NCBI GenBank assembly: GCA_002362105.1
Contig: DETD01000014.1
Span: forward strand, 14,365 to 78,364
Direction of reading: 5' to 3'
Source of the DNA: Bacteroidales bacterium UBA3297
GTDB taxonomy: Bacteria; Bacteroidota; Bacteroidia; Bacteroidales; Paludibacteraceae
Length of the DNA stretch: 64,000 nt
In this document: positions 31,229 through 40,211 of the stretch, in pieces
How positions within the stretch are numbered: position 1 is the stretch's first letter
Layout: every line of letters begins with the position of its first letter
Notes under the pieces: model-generated
Database searches by the model: none
What the model was told of the DNA's origin: nothing
The model's input: the letters and a program-made list of their open reading frames with translations, nothing else
Position numbers and translations under genes: made by a program

Positions 31229-33436
31229 TTAGTTACCCATCTCAGAGAGGAATTTGATACGCACAAGGCGTATTTCTTCTTCCGTATAGTCGCCGCCAAG
31301 TCCTTCGACAGCATCGTTGATATCGTCAGACTCAGACTCCTCACGGAAATAATCGAAGATATCGTTAGTACGGTCTTCATCCATAATCTGGGTCAAGAAA
31401 TAGTCGATGTTGATTTTCGTACCAGACTCGACAATAGACTCAATTTCGGTAAGCAGTTCATCGAAATCGAGACCTTTCGACTCAGCGATGTCATCCAACG
31501 GAATCTTACGGTCGATAGCCTGGATAATAGACACCTTGAGTTTCGACTTATTTGGTACAGAACGAACCCTAAGGTCTTCAGGACGTTCAATTTCGTTTTC
31601 AACGACGTGCTTCTTAATCAGCTTGATAAAGTCCTCGCCATAGCGTTTAGCCTTGCCAGCCCCTACCCCAGGAATATTCTGCAATTCCTCGATAGAGATT
31701 GGGTATACCGTAGCCATAGCCTCAAGCGACGGATCTTGGAAGATGACATAAGGAGGGCAATCGAACTTCTGTGCCACCCTCTTTCTCAAATCCTTCAACA
31801 AGCCATAAAGTTCAGGATCGACAGTAAAAGAGTCAGCGCCAGAACCGTTAATCGGAGCTTCCGCATCCTCATCGGTACTATCGTCGTCGTCGTCCGCAAT
31901 CTTGAAGGCCTTTGGCTTCTTCAAGAACTTGTTACCATCGGACGTAACCGATATAAGGTTGTCATCGTCAGCATCCTTTTCCAAGTAGCCTTCAACGACC
32001 GCCTGATTAATCACATTAGACAAGACACCTTCAGAAGAATCCTTAGCTTCGCCAAAAGTCTCAAGTTCGTTATGTTCGTTTTCCTCAATTTCGTTAGTTG
32101 TTTTTCCGAGAACAATATCGATAACGTAATCGATAGACGCCTTTCCATTTAGCGCGTTCACAGTATCTAAAACCGTTGTTAATAGTCCTTTTGCATCCAC
32201 TTGACTTTTCTGATTATTCTGTTTTAAACAATTGTCACACTTTCCGCAATTATCACTGTTATATTCCTCACCAAAATAATGCAACAGCACCCTGCGTCTA
32301 CAAAGCGAAGTTTCGGCATAGTCGGCAGTCTCCCTCAGCAATTGTTTACCAATTTCCTGTTCGGAAGGCGACTTCTTCTGCATGAACTTCTCCAACTTCT
32401 GAAGGTCCTTTTTGGAATAGAAGGCGATACAGCGCCCCGGATTTCCATCTCGGCCGGCCCTACCCGTTTCCTGGTAGTACCCCTCCAGACTTTTCGACAT
32501 ATCGTAATGGATAACGAAACGCACATCAGGCTTGTCGATACCCATACCAAAAGCAATGGTAGCCACAATGACATCTACCTTCTTAAAAAGGAAGAGGTCC
32601 TGGTTTTCGGAACGCAGCCCCGACTCCATGCCGGCATGGTAGGCTAAAGCGCTAATGTTATTAACTTTGAGCGTCTCGGTCAGTTCATCCACTTTTTTTC
32701 TGCTCAAGCAATAAATGATACCCGACTGGCCAGAGAACTCACGAGTGATGAGTGTGATAATCTCCCTGTCGATATTGTCGGTCTTAGGTCTGACCTCATA
32801 GAAGAGGTTTTCCCTGTTAAAGGACGACATAAAGACATCGGCATTGGTCATATCGAGACATTTCTGTATGTCTTGTTGTACTTTTTTTGTAGCCGTAGCA
32901 GTGAGAGCAATAATACCGATATTGCTACCCAATTGTCCGACAACCGGCTTGATATTTCTATATTCCGGGCGGAAATCGTGTCCCCACTCAGAAATACAGT
33001 GGGCCTCGTCAATTGCAATGAACGAGACCTTGACTGTTTTCAGGAACTCGATATTCTCTTCCTTTGCAAATGACTCAGGAGCCACATAGAGCAGCTTTGT
33101 CTTGCCGCTTCTCACATCAGCCTTAACCGACTCGACAGCCGATTTGGTTAACGAAGAGTTGAGGTAATGGGCAATTCCATTATCGACACTGAAAGCACGA
33201 ATAGCGTCGACCTGGTTCTTCATTAGCGCAATAAGCGGGGAGACTACAATAGCAGTACCCTCCATCAACAAAGCCGGCAACTGGTAACATAGCGACTTAC
33301 CGCCGCCAGTTGGCATAAGCACAAAGGTATCCTTACCAGCCAACACATTCTTTATGACAGCTTCCTGGTTGCCTTTAAAGTTGTCGAACCCAAAATGCAG
33401 TTTGAGTTGGTCTTTTAGCTCTTTGTCTGTTACCAT
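31229..33436 (-). CDS. recQ: ATP-dependent DNA helicase RecQ
   Basis: This 735-residue superfamily 2 helicase has Walker A in LMPTGGGKSLCYQLPA, the DEAH box in IDEAHCISEWGHDFRPEYR, motif VI in YYQETGRAGRDGNPG and the RecQ-Ct zinc site CGKCDNC. An HRDC-like domain follows (QNIPGVGAGKAKRYGED). The acidic segment around residues 510-535 and a further 120-residue C-terminal extension are longer than in the E. coli enzyme but common in Bacteroidota. It unwinds DNA 3' to 5' in recombination and fork repair. It has its own promoter 63-93 bp upstream. Confidence 0.96.
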   Translation of the reverse strand: MVTDKELKDQLKLHFGFDNFKGNQEAVIKNVLAGKDTFVLMPTGGGKSLCYQLPALLMEGTAIVVSPLIALMKNQVDAIRAFSVDNGIAHYLNSSLTKSAVESVKADVRSGKTKLLYVAPESFAKEENIEFLKTVKVSFIAIDEAHCISEWGHDFRPEYRNIKPVVGQLGSNIGIIALTATATKKVQQDIQKCLDMTNADVFMSSFNRENLFYEVRPKTDNIDREIITLITREFSGQSGIIYCLSRKKVDELTETLKVNNISALAYHAGMESGLRSENQDLFLFKKVDVIVATIAFGMGIDKPDVRFVIHYDMSKSLEGYYQETGRAGRDGNPGRCIAFYSKKDLQKLEKFMQKKSPSEQEIGKQLLRETADYAETSLCRRRVLLHYFGEEYNSDNCGKCDNCLKQNNQKSQVDAKGLLTTVLDTVNALNGKASIDYVIDIVLGKTTNEIEENEHNELETFGEAKDSSEGVLSNVINQAVVEGYLEKDADDDNLISVTSDGNKFLKKPKAFKIADDDDDSTDEDAEAPINGSGADSFTVDPELYGLLKDLRKRVAQKFDCPPYVIFQDPSLEAMATVYPISIEELQNIPGVGAGKAKRYGEDFIKLIKKHVVENEIERPEDLRVRSVPNKSKLKVSIIQAIDRKIPLDDIAESKGLDFDELLTEIESIVESGTKINIDYFLTQIMDEDRTNDIFDYFREESESDDINDAVEGLGGDYTEEEIRLVRIKFLSEMGN

Positions 33437-33484
33437 AAGAAATCCTCCTTAAAAACATCCGCAAAAAGTCGAAAAACGCCCATA

Positions 33485-33523
33485 ATGCATTTGGAGTGCA
33501 AATGTATAACACTTCAAATGCAT
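33485..33523. promoter_or_regulatory. Inverted repeat spanning the recQ promoter
   Basis: ATGCATTTG (33485-33493) and its complement CAAATGCAT (33515-33523) flank the recQ -7 element at 33499-33506 symmetrically enough to form a dyad, so this may be an operator. The right arm lies in the -7/-33 spacer. Confidence 0.4.
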
Positions 33524-33529
33524 AACAAA
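33499..33529 (-). promoter_or_regulatory. recQ promoter
   Basis: On the minus strand, -33 TTTG (33526-33529) and -7 TACATTTG (33499-33506) are 19 bp apart, an excellent fit to the Bacteroidota consensus. Confidence 0.75.
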
Positions 33530-33547
33530 ACCTTTTGCAGAAAAATA

Positions 33548-34780
33548 TCACTCGCTAGCGAACCTTGCCAGTTCTTCACGCGAAATCTTCTGTTTAGCCT
33601 CGTCGAGAGTAAGGTGGAAAGACTTCTTGCCGGAAGACGGCAGATTGAACATCTCATCCATCATAATGGTCTCGACAATGGAACGAAGTCCACGCGCCCC
33701 GAGTTTAAACTCTACCGCCTTGTCTACGATAAAGTCGTAAACCTCTTCGTCGATTTTCAGTGTAATACCGTCCATCTTGAAGAGTTTGATGTATTGCTTA
33801 ATGATGGAGTTCTTCGGCTCCACCAGAATACGCCGCAAAGCACTTCGGTCCAATTGGTTCAAATACGTAAGCATTGGCAGACGGCCAATGATTTCAGGTA
33901 TAAGTCCGAAAGACTTCAAGTCTTGCGGAGTTACATATTGTAGCAGATTGTCGGTGTCAATCTTTTCTTTATTCTTAGCCGCACTGAAGCCCACTACTTG
34001 TGCATTAAGTCGGCTTGAGATACGGCGGTCGATGCCCTCAAAAGCACCACCGCAAATAAAGAGTATATTTTTAGTGTTGACCGCAATCATTTTCTGGTCA
34101 GGATGTTTGCGTCCGCCTTGTGGTGGAACAAGCACAACCGACCCCTCAAGCAATTTGAGCAAACCCTGCTGTACGCCCTCGCCACTAACGTCGCGGGTTA
34201 TAGAAGGGTTATCGCCCTTACGCGCAATCTTGTCTATTTCGTCAATAAAGACAATTCCGGCCTCTGCAGCAGGCACATTATAGTCAGCAGCCTGCAACAG
34301 ACGGGTAAGTATGCTTTCTATATCTTCGCCCACATAACCGGCCTCGGTAAGAACGGTGGCATCGACAATAGTAAACGGCACACTCAGCAATTTAGCGATG
34401 GAACGCGCCAACAGCGTTTTTCCAGTTCCAGTAGAACCGACCATAATGATGTTCGACTTTTCGATTTCAACATCATTCTCGTCCTCGGGCTGGGTCAGAC
34501 GCTTGTAGTGGTTATAAACCGCAACCGAAAGAATCTTTTTAGCATGATCCTGACCTATGACATACTGGTCGAGGAACTCCTTAATTTCAGAAGGCTTTGG
34601 AATAGGCTTATTACCGAGATTAAAAGCCCCTTCGGTCTTCTTTAAGGTATTTAGCATGTATTCCTGCACCTGCTGTGCGCACTGGTCGCAAATAAGGGCG
34701 TCGAGCCCAGAAACCAGCAACTTGGTCTGCGACGCAGGCCTTCCACAGAAACTGCAGTATTGTTCACTTTTTTTTGCCAT
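33548..34780 (-). CDS. clpX: ATP-dependent Clp protease ATP-binding subunit ClpX
   Basis: This 410-residue AAA+ unfoldase has the N-terminal C4 zinc finger (YCSFCGRPAS ... LICDQC), Walker A VGSTGTGKT and pore loop EAGYVGEDIES. Walker B is IVFIDEIDKI, followed by the ClpX signature DVSGEGVQQGLLKLLEG. It recognises tagged substrates, unfolds them and feeds them into ClpP. It sits 49 bp after clpP, in the conserved order tig-clpP-clpX. Length and all motifs are normal. The IGF-type ClpP-contact loop falls in NAQVVGFSAAKN. Confidence 0.97.
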   Translation of the reverse strand: MAKKSEQYCSFCGRPASQTKLLVSGLDALICDQCAQQVQEYMLNTLKKTEGAFNLGNKPIPKPSEIKEFLDQYVIGQDHAKKILSVAVYNHYKRLTQPEDENDVEIEKSNIIMVGSTGTGKTLLARSIAKLLSVPFTIVDATVLTEAGYVGEDIESILTRLLQAADYNVPAAEAGIVFIDEIDKIARKGDNPSITRDVSGEGVQQGLLKLLEGSVVLVPPQGGRKHPDQKMIAVNTKNILFICGGAFEGIDRRISSRLNAQVVGFSAAKNKEKIDTDNLLQYVTPQDLKSFGLIPEIIGRLPMLTYLNQLDRSALRRILVEPKNSIIKQYIKLFKMDGITLKIDEEVYDFIVDKAVEFKLGARGLRSIVETIMMDEMFNLPSSGKKSFHLTLDEAKQKISREELARFASE

Positions 34781-34829
34781 GATTTAATAAGAAACGCATC
34801 CGCTAATCACGGATAAATTTGTTTGGGAA

Positions 34830-35510
34830 TCATTTATCCTTGTGACGAGACAACACTTCATCGATCATACCATATTCCTTAGCTTCCTGGGCAGTCATCC
34901 AGTAATCGCGGTCGGCATCGGCATAAACCTTTTCGTAAGAAGTGCCAGAGTGTTCTGAAATTATATCATACAATTCCTTCTTCAACTTCAGGATTTCACG
35001 TGTAGTGATTTCCATATCGGTTGCCTGAGTGCCAGGAGCCACACCGCCCATTGGCTGGTGGATAAGGACACGGGAATGAGGGAGCGCGAAACGCTTGCCC
35101 TTTGCACCGGCCACCAGAATAACAGAAGCCATAGATGCAGCCATACCCGTACAAATAGTAGAAACATCACTCTTGATGAACTGCATGGTGTCGTAAATGC
35201 CCAAGCCATCGTAGACAGAGCCACCAGGAGAGTTGATGTAGATGGAGATATCTTTACCAGGATCGGCAGAATCCAAATAAAGGAGCTGAGCCTGGATAAC
35301 ATTCGCAGTATAGTCGTCGACCTCGGAACCCAGGAAAATGATACGGTCCATCATCAAACGAGAGAAGACATCCATTTGAGTCACATTGAGTTGTCTCTCT
35401 TCCAAGATACTAGGGTTGATGTAACTGTCGGTAGCCTTAGCATATTGGTCAAGCGCCAAGCCATTCATACCGAGGTGATTTACCGCATACTTTCTAAAAT
35501 CGTTCTTCAT
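34830..35510 (-). CDS. clpP: ATP-dependent Clp protease proteolytic subunit ClpP
   Basis: This 226-residue serine peptidase carries the catalytic triad: Ser in TGMAASMASVI, His in LPHSRVLIHQP and Asp in YADADRDYW. The substrate-lining SPGGSVYDGLGIYD segment is intact. It forms the tetradecameric barrel capped by ClpX. The N-terminal extension of about 30 residues before the conserved core is typical of Bacteroidota. It lies between tig and clpX. Confidence 0.97.
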   Translation of the reverse strand: MKNDFRKYAVNHLGMNGLALDQYAKATDSYINPSILEERQLNVTQMDVFSRLMMDRIIFLGSEVDDYTANVIQAQLLYLDSADPGKDISIYINSPGGSVYDGLGIYDTMQFIKSDVSTICTGMAASMASVILVAGAKGKRFALPHSRVLIHQPMGGVAPGTQATDMEITTREILKLKKELYDIISEHSGTSYEKVYADADRDYWMTAQEAKEYGMIDEVLSRHKDK

Positions 35511-35653
35511 ATATCTATAATTATTATCTTATTCACTAACTAGAACACGAAACATACACTGTCAAAATCCACATAAAACAAGCTATAAGCAACCCAACAC
35601 TTCGTGAATTTTACGTCTTTCGTTATATAAAGATATACGAAATATATGGGAAT

Positions 35654-35688
35654 AAAAAAAAATCTCGGAACAAAATTCCGAGATTTTC
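35654..35688 (-). terminator. Rho-independent terminator of tig
   Basis: An AAATCTCGGAA/TTCCGAGATTT stem with a short CAAA loop is followed on the minus strand by a long T run. It lies just past the tig stop. clpP probably has its own promoter. Confidence 0.9.
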
Positions 35689-35714
35689 TTAGAGCTTATG
35701 TAAATTAGAATCGA

Positions 35715-37076
35715 TTACTTAGCCTCACCTTCAATAAGTTTGTTGAAATCGTCCAAAGAGATTTCCTTCTTGTTGAGCTTAACAGCGCCTTTAACAACAC
35801 CGAGGACTTTGTCTTCGAGAACACGGTCGAACATGTTCTTTACAGCCTCTTTATCCTTCAGCATGTCCTTAGCATAGTTTTCAGCCACCTCGTCAGGAAC
35901 TGACATCATGCCATATTGTGCGAACTGAGCGCGGGCAACCTTCTTACCGAAGTTGATCATATCGTCGTCGTTGATCTTGATGTCGTTCTTCTTAACGATC
36001 TGCTCTTTAGCCAACTGCCACTTCAAGCCCTCAATCATCTTAGGGAACTGATTGTCGAGAGCTTCGTCAGACAAGTTTTCCTTATGGGTAGACTTCAACC
36101 AACGTTTCAAGAAAGCTTCAGGGAACCTAAGGTCTTCCATCTTCTTGAGAACAGTAGCACGGGTATCAGCGAGCAACTTGTAGTCGCTATCGATAACGAG
36201 AGATGCAGAAAGTTCTTCCTTCAACTTAGCCTTGAACTCTTCTTCGCTCTTAACAACGTCCTTACCGAAAGCCTTGTCGAAAAGATCCTGGTTGAGAGGA
36301 GCATCGTTGAAACGGGTAATCTCGTTGATAGTGAACTGGAAGTCCTTATCGGCAACAGCAGCATTTTCCTTGTCGATCTTCAAGAAAGCAGCCACCTCAG
36401 TATCAGACTCCATAGCCTTCTTAGGGTTGAAGGTTACAACAGCACCCTTCTTAGCGCCAACGAAAGCCTTTTTAGCCTCTTCAGAAACATACTTAGGGCT
36501 GAGGATAGCAGCGTCGTTCTTAACACCGCCTTCTTTAACAGCGCCATTTTCCAACTCTTCAACAAGACCCTTAACAAGGTCGTTCTCTTCAGCCTGATCG
36601 GCCTGAGAATAAGAGCCAAATCGGCCAGTGTACTGTTTAACAGCGTCCTCCATCATCTTGTCGTCGATCTGGATTTCGTACTGTGTCAACTGGTTACGTC
36701 CGTTCAATTCAATGTCGAAAGCAGGAGCAAGGGCAACATCGAAAACAAGTTTAACTGGCTTGTCAGAATCCAAGTCAACATCACTCTTTTCAGTTTCGCT
36801 TGGAAGTGGATCGCCCAAAACCTGAAGGTTTTCCTTCTTGATATATTCGTAAAGGGCTTCACCAACCTTCTTGTTCAACTCTTCAGCCTCGACAGCCTTA
36901 CCATATTGTTTTTTGATAAGCCCCATAGGAACACAACCACGGCGGAAACCAGGAATGTTGGCATTCTTACGGTAGTTCTTAAGAGCCTTGTCGACAGCCT
37001 CCATGTAGTCGGCCTTCTCAACCTGCATTGTGAGGGTCAAGTTCACCTCATCAATGTTTTTTCTTTCAATATTCAT
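35715..37076 (-). CDS. tig: Trigger factor
   Basis: This 453-residue chaperone has the ribosome-binding signature NIPGFRRGCVPMGLIKKQYG in its N-terminal domain. A weakly conserved peptidyl-prolyl isomerase region lies in the middle (VKQYTGRFGSYSQ). The C-terminal helical arms read KMIEGLKWQLAKEQIVKKND. It binds near the ribosomal exit tunnel and shields nascent chains. The middle domain is diverged, as is usual in this phylum. It precedes clpP and clpX but is separated from clpP by its own terminator. Confidence 0.94.
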   Translation of the reverse strand: MNIERKNIDEVNLTLTMQVEKADYMEAVDKALKNYRKNANIPGFRRGCVPMGLIKKQYGKAVEAEELNKKVGEALYEYIKKENLQVLGDPLPSETEKSDVDLDSDKPVKLVFDVALAPAFDIELNGRNQLTQYEIQIDDKMMEDAVKQYTGRFGSYSQADQAEENDLVKGLVEELENGAVKEGGVKNDAAILSPKYVSEEAKKAFVGAKKGAVVTFNPKKAMESDTEVAAFLKIDKENAAVADKDFQFTINEITRFNDAPLNQDLFDKAFGKDVVKSEEEFKAKLKEELSASLVIDSDYKLLADTRATVLKKMEDLRFPEAFLKRWLKSTHKENLSDEALDNQFPKMIEGLKWQLAKEQIVKKNDIKINDDDMINFGKKVARAQFAQYGMMSVPDEVAENYAKDMLKDKEAVKNMFDRVLEDKVLGVVKGAVKLNKKEISLDDFNKLIEGEAK

Positions 37077-37139
37077 TTATTTTTACTAAAAAATTTATCT
37101 AAAAAAGCGCTGTTATCCAAACAGCCATGTTTTGAGTGG

Positions 37140-37171
37140 CAAAGGTATGAAAAAGTAACTACAAATACAAA
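37140..37171 (-). promoter_or_regulatory. tig promoter
   Basis: On the minus strand, -33 TTTG (37168-37171) and -7 TACCTTTG (37140-37147) are 20 bp apart. This gives a leader of about 57 nt. Confidence 0.7.
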
Positions 37172-37189
37172 AAAATCTATTCTCTTGAA

Positions 37190-37711
37190 CTATTTCCTGA
37201 TAGCGACAAATTGTTCAATATTTTCGTCGACGTAAGCGGCAATAGTAGCCATAGCGGCAGGTAGTTCCGCCTCCACTTCAATTTCAATTTTTTCGAACAG
37301 CGGCTGCATTCTGTCAAACAATGCGCCAAAATCGTCGTCGTTATCGGCCACCGTAGTCAATTCTGTACGGTTTGCATCGAACACACGCTTGGCCTTATAT
37401 ACAAGCTGGCTCAAGTCGTGTGCCCCCCACAGCCTCAAAGCCTTGGCAAAGGGGTTGTCGAAAATATAGGGTCCAAAACCATCTTGTGCGAGATTAATAA
37501 AACCGCCCGTTTCAAACTCGTCGCGCAAAATGCGTAACGAATTAAGCGCATGCTGGTTACCGTTCAGTTTAGCCATTTCATCAGCACCGAACTCGTCACC
37601 CGTAACTTCGCCAATAGCGTCGAGTATGAGGTTCAAGAACGCCACAGGACCATTCTGAGCAGCCGCCTGCAAGTCGGCATCATTCAAAACCACACAATTG
37701 TTCTGTTCCAT
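37190..37711 (-). CDS. DMP19/DUF4375-family protein
   Basis: This 173-residue acidic protein contains LRILRDEFETGGFINLAQDG then FGPYIFDNPFAKALRLWG. That matches the DMP19-like DUF4375 fold as I remember it. DMP19 of Neisseria is a DNA-mimic protein, but most homologues are uncharacterised and that role should not be transferred. No signal peptide. It begins directly after the stop of the SPOR-domain gene (no gap), so it is probably co-translated with it. Confidence 0.7.
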   Translation of the reverse strand: MEQNNCVVLNDADLQAAAQNGPVAFLNLILDAIGEVTGDEFGADEMAKLNGNQHALNSLRILRDEFETGGFINLAQDGFGPYIFDNPFAKALRLWGAHDLSQLVYKAKRVFDANRTELTTVADNDDDFGALFDRMQPLFEKIEIEVEAELPAAMATIAAYVDENIEQFVAIRK

Positions 37712-38626
37712 TTACATATATAATATAAAAGTGTCTTTAAAGGATGAATTCTTTCTGACATTCTCCATCATTTTGTTAGCAAGTTCCGGATTCTGAGTAT
37801 TGGCACATGCCACAGTAACAAATCCTTCTGTTACCGGAACCACAGCCAACTTGTCGGAGAGTCGGGGTTGCCACTGCTCTACAAACTGTTCCGCCTCGGA
37901 GGTTGTAGCAAAACTCTTCAGCACCACATAAAAACGTCCGTCTTCAGCGGCAGGAGCAACTTCTACACTTTCCTGAACAGGTTCCTCTATTGCAGCCGCT
38001 GCCTCGCTAACACGGGCGGCATTTTTCGACACGGCCGACAATGCGAACTTGGTCTGGGTATTGTTGAAGGAAAGCGGGAGCAAAGACGCCATATTTTGGA
38101 AGGCCGACTGGTTATAGGAAGGGACAAGCAACACCGCCGCCAAAGCAGCGGCAGCCACGCCAGCACCCACCAGTTTCTTCAACTGTCCATCGGTTCGACG
38201 ATGGTTCGACTTAAGAGTCGGCAAACGGAACTCCTGCAAGCCGAAACCTTCACTAAATCCCTGTTGGGCAATTGCAGAAACGAACGAATAGTCTCTTCCG
38301 TGCAAACGGAGGGTGCCAAAGCCAGGTACACACAAAGAGCCCTTAGCCGCTATTGTGTTCTTCACATCCTCGACAACCACTGCAACCTGCTTTGCCGCAT
38401 CGACTAACGAACAGCGGTAACGCGCAGCCCATGCCTGACACAGGAGTCCATCGTTATGGTTCAATTTCGGATTGAACACCACTTGAACAGAAGGCGGGCA
38501 GAACAACCCCGAGCGAGCATCGACAGACGCCGCCTTACGGTTAGCCACAAATCCGCCTAAACCAGGCACAACCACACATGCATCGGAATGCAAGAGGTCT
38601 ATCACAAGAGAAAACAACTCTTTCAT
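37712..38626 (-). CDS. HU-CCDC81-like and SPOR domain protein
   Basis: This 304-residue protein starts MKELFSLVIDLLHSDACVVV followed by PGLGGFVANRK. This is the first of two prokaryotic CCDC81-like HU domains, the second around SLCVPGFGTLRLHGRD. A single membrane segment follows near residue 155 (LVGAGVAAAALAAVLLVPS). An Ala/Glu-rich linker leads to a C-terminal SPOR domain (GRFYVVLKSFATTSEAEQF). SPOR domains bind denuded septal peptidoglycan, so the protein probably acts in division or envelope organisation. The frame is open upstream to 38674; ATG 38626 is chosen because the conserved fold starts there. The next gene follows without a gap. Confidence 0.8.
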   Translation of the reverse strand: MKELFSLVIDLLHSDACVVVPGLGGFVANRKAASVDARSGLFCPPSVQVVFNPKLNHNDGLLCQAWAARYRCSLVDAAKQVAVVVEDVKNTIAAKGSLCVPGFGTLRLHGRDYSFVSAIAQQGFSEGFGLQEFRLPTLKSNHRRTDGQLKKLVGAGVAAAALAAVLLVPSYNQSAFQNMASLLPLSFNNTQTKFALSAVSKNAARVSEAAAAIEEPVQESVEVAPAAEDGRFYVVLKSFATTSEAEQFVEQWQPRLSDKLAVVPVTEGFVTVACANTQNPELANKMMENVRKNSSFKDTFILYM

Positions 38627-38703
38627 ACGTTTCAAGCAATAATTACGGCAAAATTGCAGAAAAAGGAGACACAAACGACCACGGGAGCCTGTGGAAATAC
38701 AAA

Positions 38704-38743
38704 CAACTTATCAACAGCCCCGCAAAAAGTTGTTGATAAGTTG
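38704..38743. repeat. 13-bp perfect inverted repeat with DnaA-box-like cores
   Basis: CAACTTATCAACA (38704-38716) and its exact complement (38731-38743) are separated by 14 bp. Each arm contains TTATCAACA, one mismatch from the DnaA box TTATCCACA. It lies between a gene start and a terminator and has no T run of its own. Confidence 0.6.
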
Positions 38744-38782
38744 ATAGACGAGAGAAACGGATTGAACACAGTAAATAGCCAG

Positions 38783-38826
38783 AAAAAGGGTGCCCGTAAC
38801 TCTATATTTACGAACACCCTCTTTTT
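38783..38826 (-). terminator. Rho-independent terminator of the headless FISUMP gene
   Basis: The stem AGGGTG/CACCCT continues inwards as CGTAA/TTACG. T runs follow on both strands, so it may act bidirectionally. It lies 26 bp past the FISUMP stop. Confidence 0.8.
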
Positions 38827-38851
38827 CGTTATAGTTTGTAAAACTCTGTTT

Positions 38852-39445
38852 TCACTCTGAAACGGCACGAACTGAAAAACCGAATTCGCAATAGCTACTA
38901 TCTATTTTTATATTATTTACCACATCTAGACAATCCCCTTGGTAATCAGCATAAGCATCATAGGCACTATAGGACAATGTAGATGTCCAATAGTAAATTT
39001 TGGAGCCCTTATAGTTACTAAAAGTACAATTCATAAGTCCTGCCGCAGGTAAAAAGATGGTTTTTCCATTAGATTTTGAAGTTCCAATCCAACCATTAAC
39101 ACCCGATCCCATATAGTCCGTCACATTCTCCCAAGTACAAGCATCCAGCAGTTCCTGAACTTCTTCCTTAGTAGGCATACGCCAAGAATTCTTCCAGTTA
39201 ACGGCTGCCGCGTCGTCTTCAGCGGCTATTACAGTCTTATAATCTGGATTTCCGAACACGTTTGTCCTTTTATATTTAAGCAATTGGTCTCTGTTACCCA
39301 CATTCCAATTATAGGTGTCAAGTTCATACGAATTTTTTGTAGCAGTCTCAGCCCAAGCGAAATAGGCACCATATTCGGTAGGTTTGGACGCACCCACATT
39401 GTAGGTAGCCCATTTCAAGCCGCTTGGCAAGCCGAGGTACAGTTG
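38852..39445 (-). pseudogene. FISUMP domain without its own ATG or signal peptide
   Basis: The frame encodes a complete FISUMP domain: QLYLGLPSGLKWATYNVGA, EYGAYFAWAET, AVNWKNSWRMPTKEEV, IFLPAAGLM, YYWTST and GFSVRAVSE. It has no ATG. A stop lies in frame at 39458-39460, and the first candidate starts are CTG 39442 or TTG 39430. The stop of the upstream T9SS cargo (39447-39449) overlaps this frame's beginning. So it is either expressed by reinitiation at a non-ATG codon or is the 3' part of a gene whose secretion signal was lost when the cargo gene was joined to it. The other FISUMP gene (8990-9640) has a signal peptide. A terminator follows. Confidence 0.6.
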
Positions 39446-39446
39446 T

Positions 39447-39914
39447 TTATTTACGGATTAGTTTGAAAGATTTTTTCCCTACAGAAAGCACATATACGCC
39501 TTTCTGGTCAGGCAAACCTACGGTAGCTACGCCAGCCTGGTCGGCTACTGCGTCTAATACCTGCACACCCTTAGCATCATACAGTACCACCTGCAAACCA
39601 GCACTGGCATTCTCTACCCTTACAGTGTTTTCATCAACGCTGACAATGCGTAACACATCCGCGTCTAAGTTTACCACCCCACTTTGGTCATTCTCGGTAA
39701 AATGATAGTTTTTCACGCCACTAATGGCATAACTAGTAGCAGTACTGCCGTTCACCACTAAATCACCGTTGCTATAGGTAATCACGGGTTTGTCGTCGAG
39801 CAAGAAACTGAATTTTTCTCCATTTTTCTGTTCAACCGTCATGTACTGTGCAGCAGCATTTGCACACATTGAGCCTACAAACAGCCCCCAAACGACTAAA
39901 AGACTTTTTCGCAT
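39447..39914 (-). CDS. Minimal T9SS cargo: beta module plus sorting domain
   Basis: This 155-residue protein has a signal peptide (about 1-22). A short beta module follows (KFSFLLDDKPVITYSNGDL ... ISGVKNYHF). The C-terminal sorting domain reads VVLYDAKGVQVLDA, GLPDQKGVYVLSVG and KSFKLIRK. It resembles the cargos at 12497 and 51402 in length and order. No catalytic motif is seen. Its stop codon overlaps the start region of the FISUMP frame downstream. A promoter -7 element lies at 39992-39999. Confidence 0.72.
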   Translation of the reverse strand: MRKSLLVVWGLFVGSMCANAAAQYMTVEQKNGEKFSFLLDDKPVITYSNGDLVVNGSTATSYAISGVKNYHFTENDQSGVVNLDADVLRIVSVDENTVRVENASAGLQVVLYDAKGVQVLDAVADQAGVATVGLPDQKGVYVLSVGKKSFKLIRK

Positions 39915-39991
39915 TTTTACTTTTCAACTAGGTATTTGAGAAAACATCCAGACTGTAAACAAAACCTTTTACAACTCAAAATCTACGCTTA

Positions 39992-39999
39992 CAAATATA
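39992..39999 (-). promoter_or_regulatory. Bacteroidota -7 element of the minimal cargo gene
   Basis: On the minus strand this reads TATATTTG, matching TAnnTTTG, with a leader of about 70 nt to ATG 39914. Confidence 0.55.
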
Positions 40000-40203
40000 A
40001 ATACAATAATGCGAAACACACCAATCACTCTATATATTTCAGTTGAAAGTGTGCACAAACACTCTTCGTCCGTTACATTTCACATAATGTTCCAGACATT
40101 TACATAGACAAAGACTATAAATGTGATTAGAAGAACAGACTATCAGAAAAAAAAATGATTCAACTTATTTGAAAATCAACTCCACGATTAGGAATTAATT
40201 CTA

Positions 40204-40211
40204 TAATTTTG
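40204..40211 (+). promoter_or_regulatory. Bacteroidota -7 element of the MBG giant
   Basis: TAATTTTG is a perfect TAnnTTTG match. Transcription would start near 40218, leaving a leader of about 118 nt. Confidence 0.6.

Noticed and set aside
38700..38760. Chromosomal replication origin because of DnaA-box-like sequences
   Set aside because: Only two imperfect boxes in one dyad, with no AT-rich unwinding region, no dnaA/dnaN/gidA-type neighbours and no box cluster.
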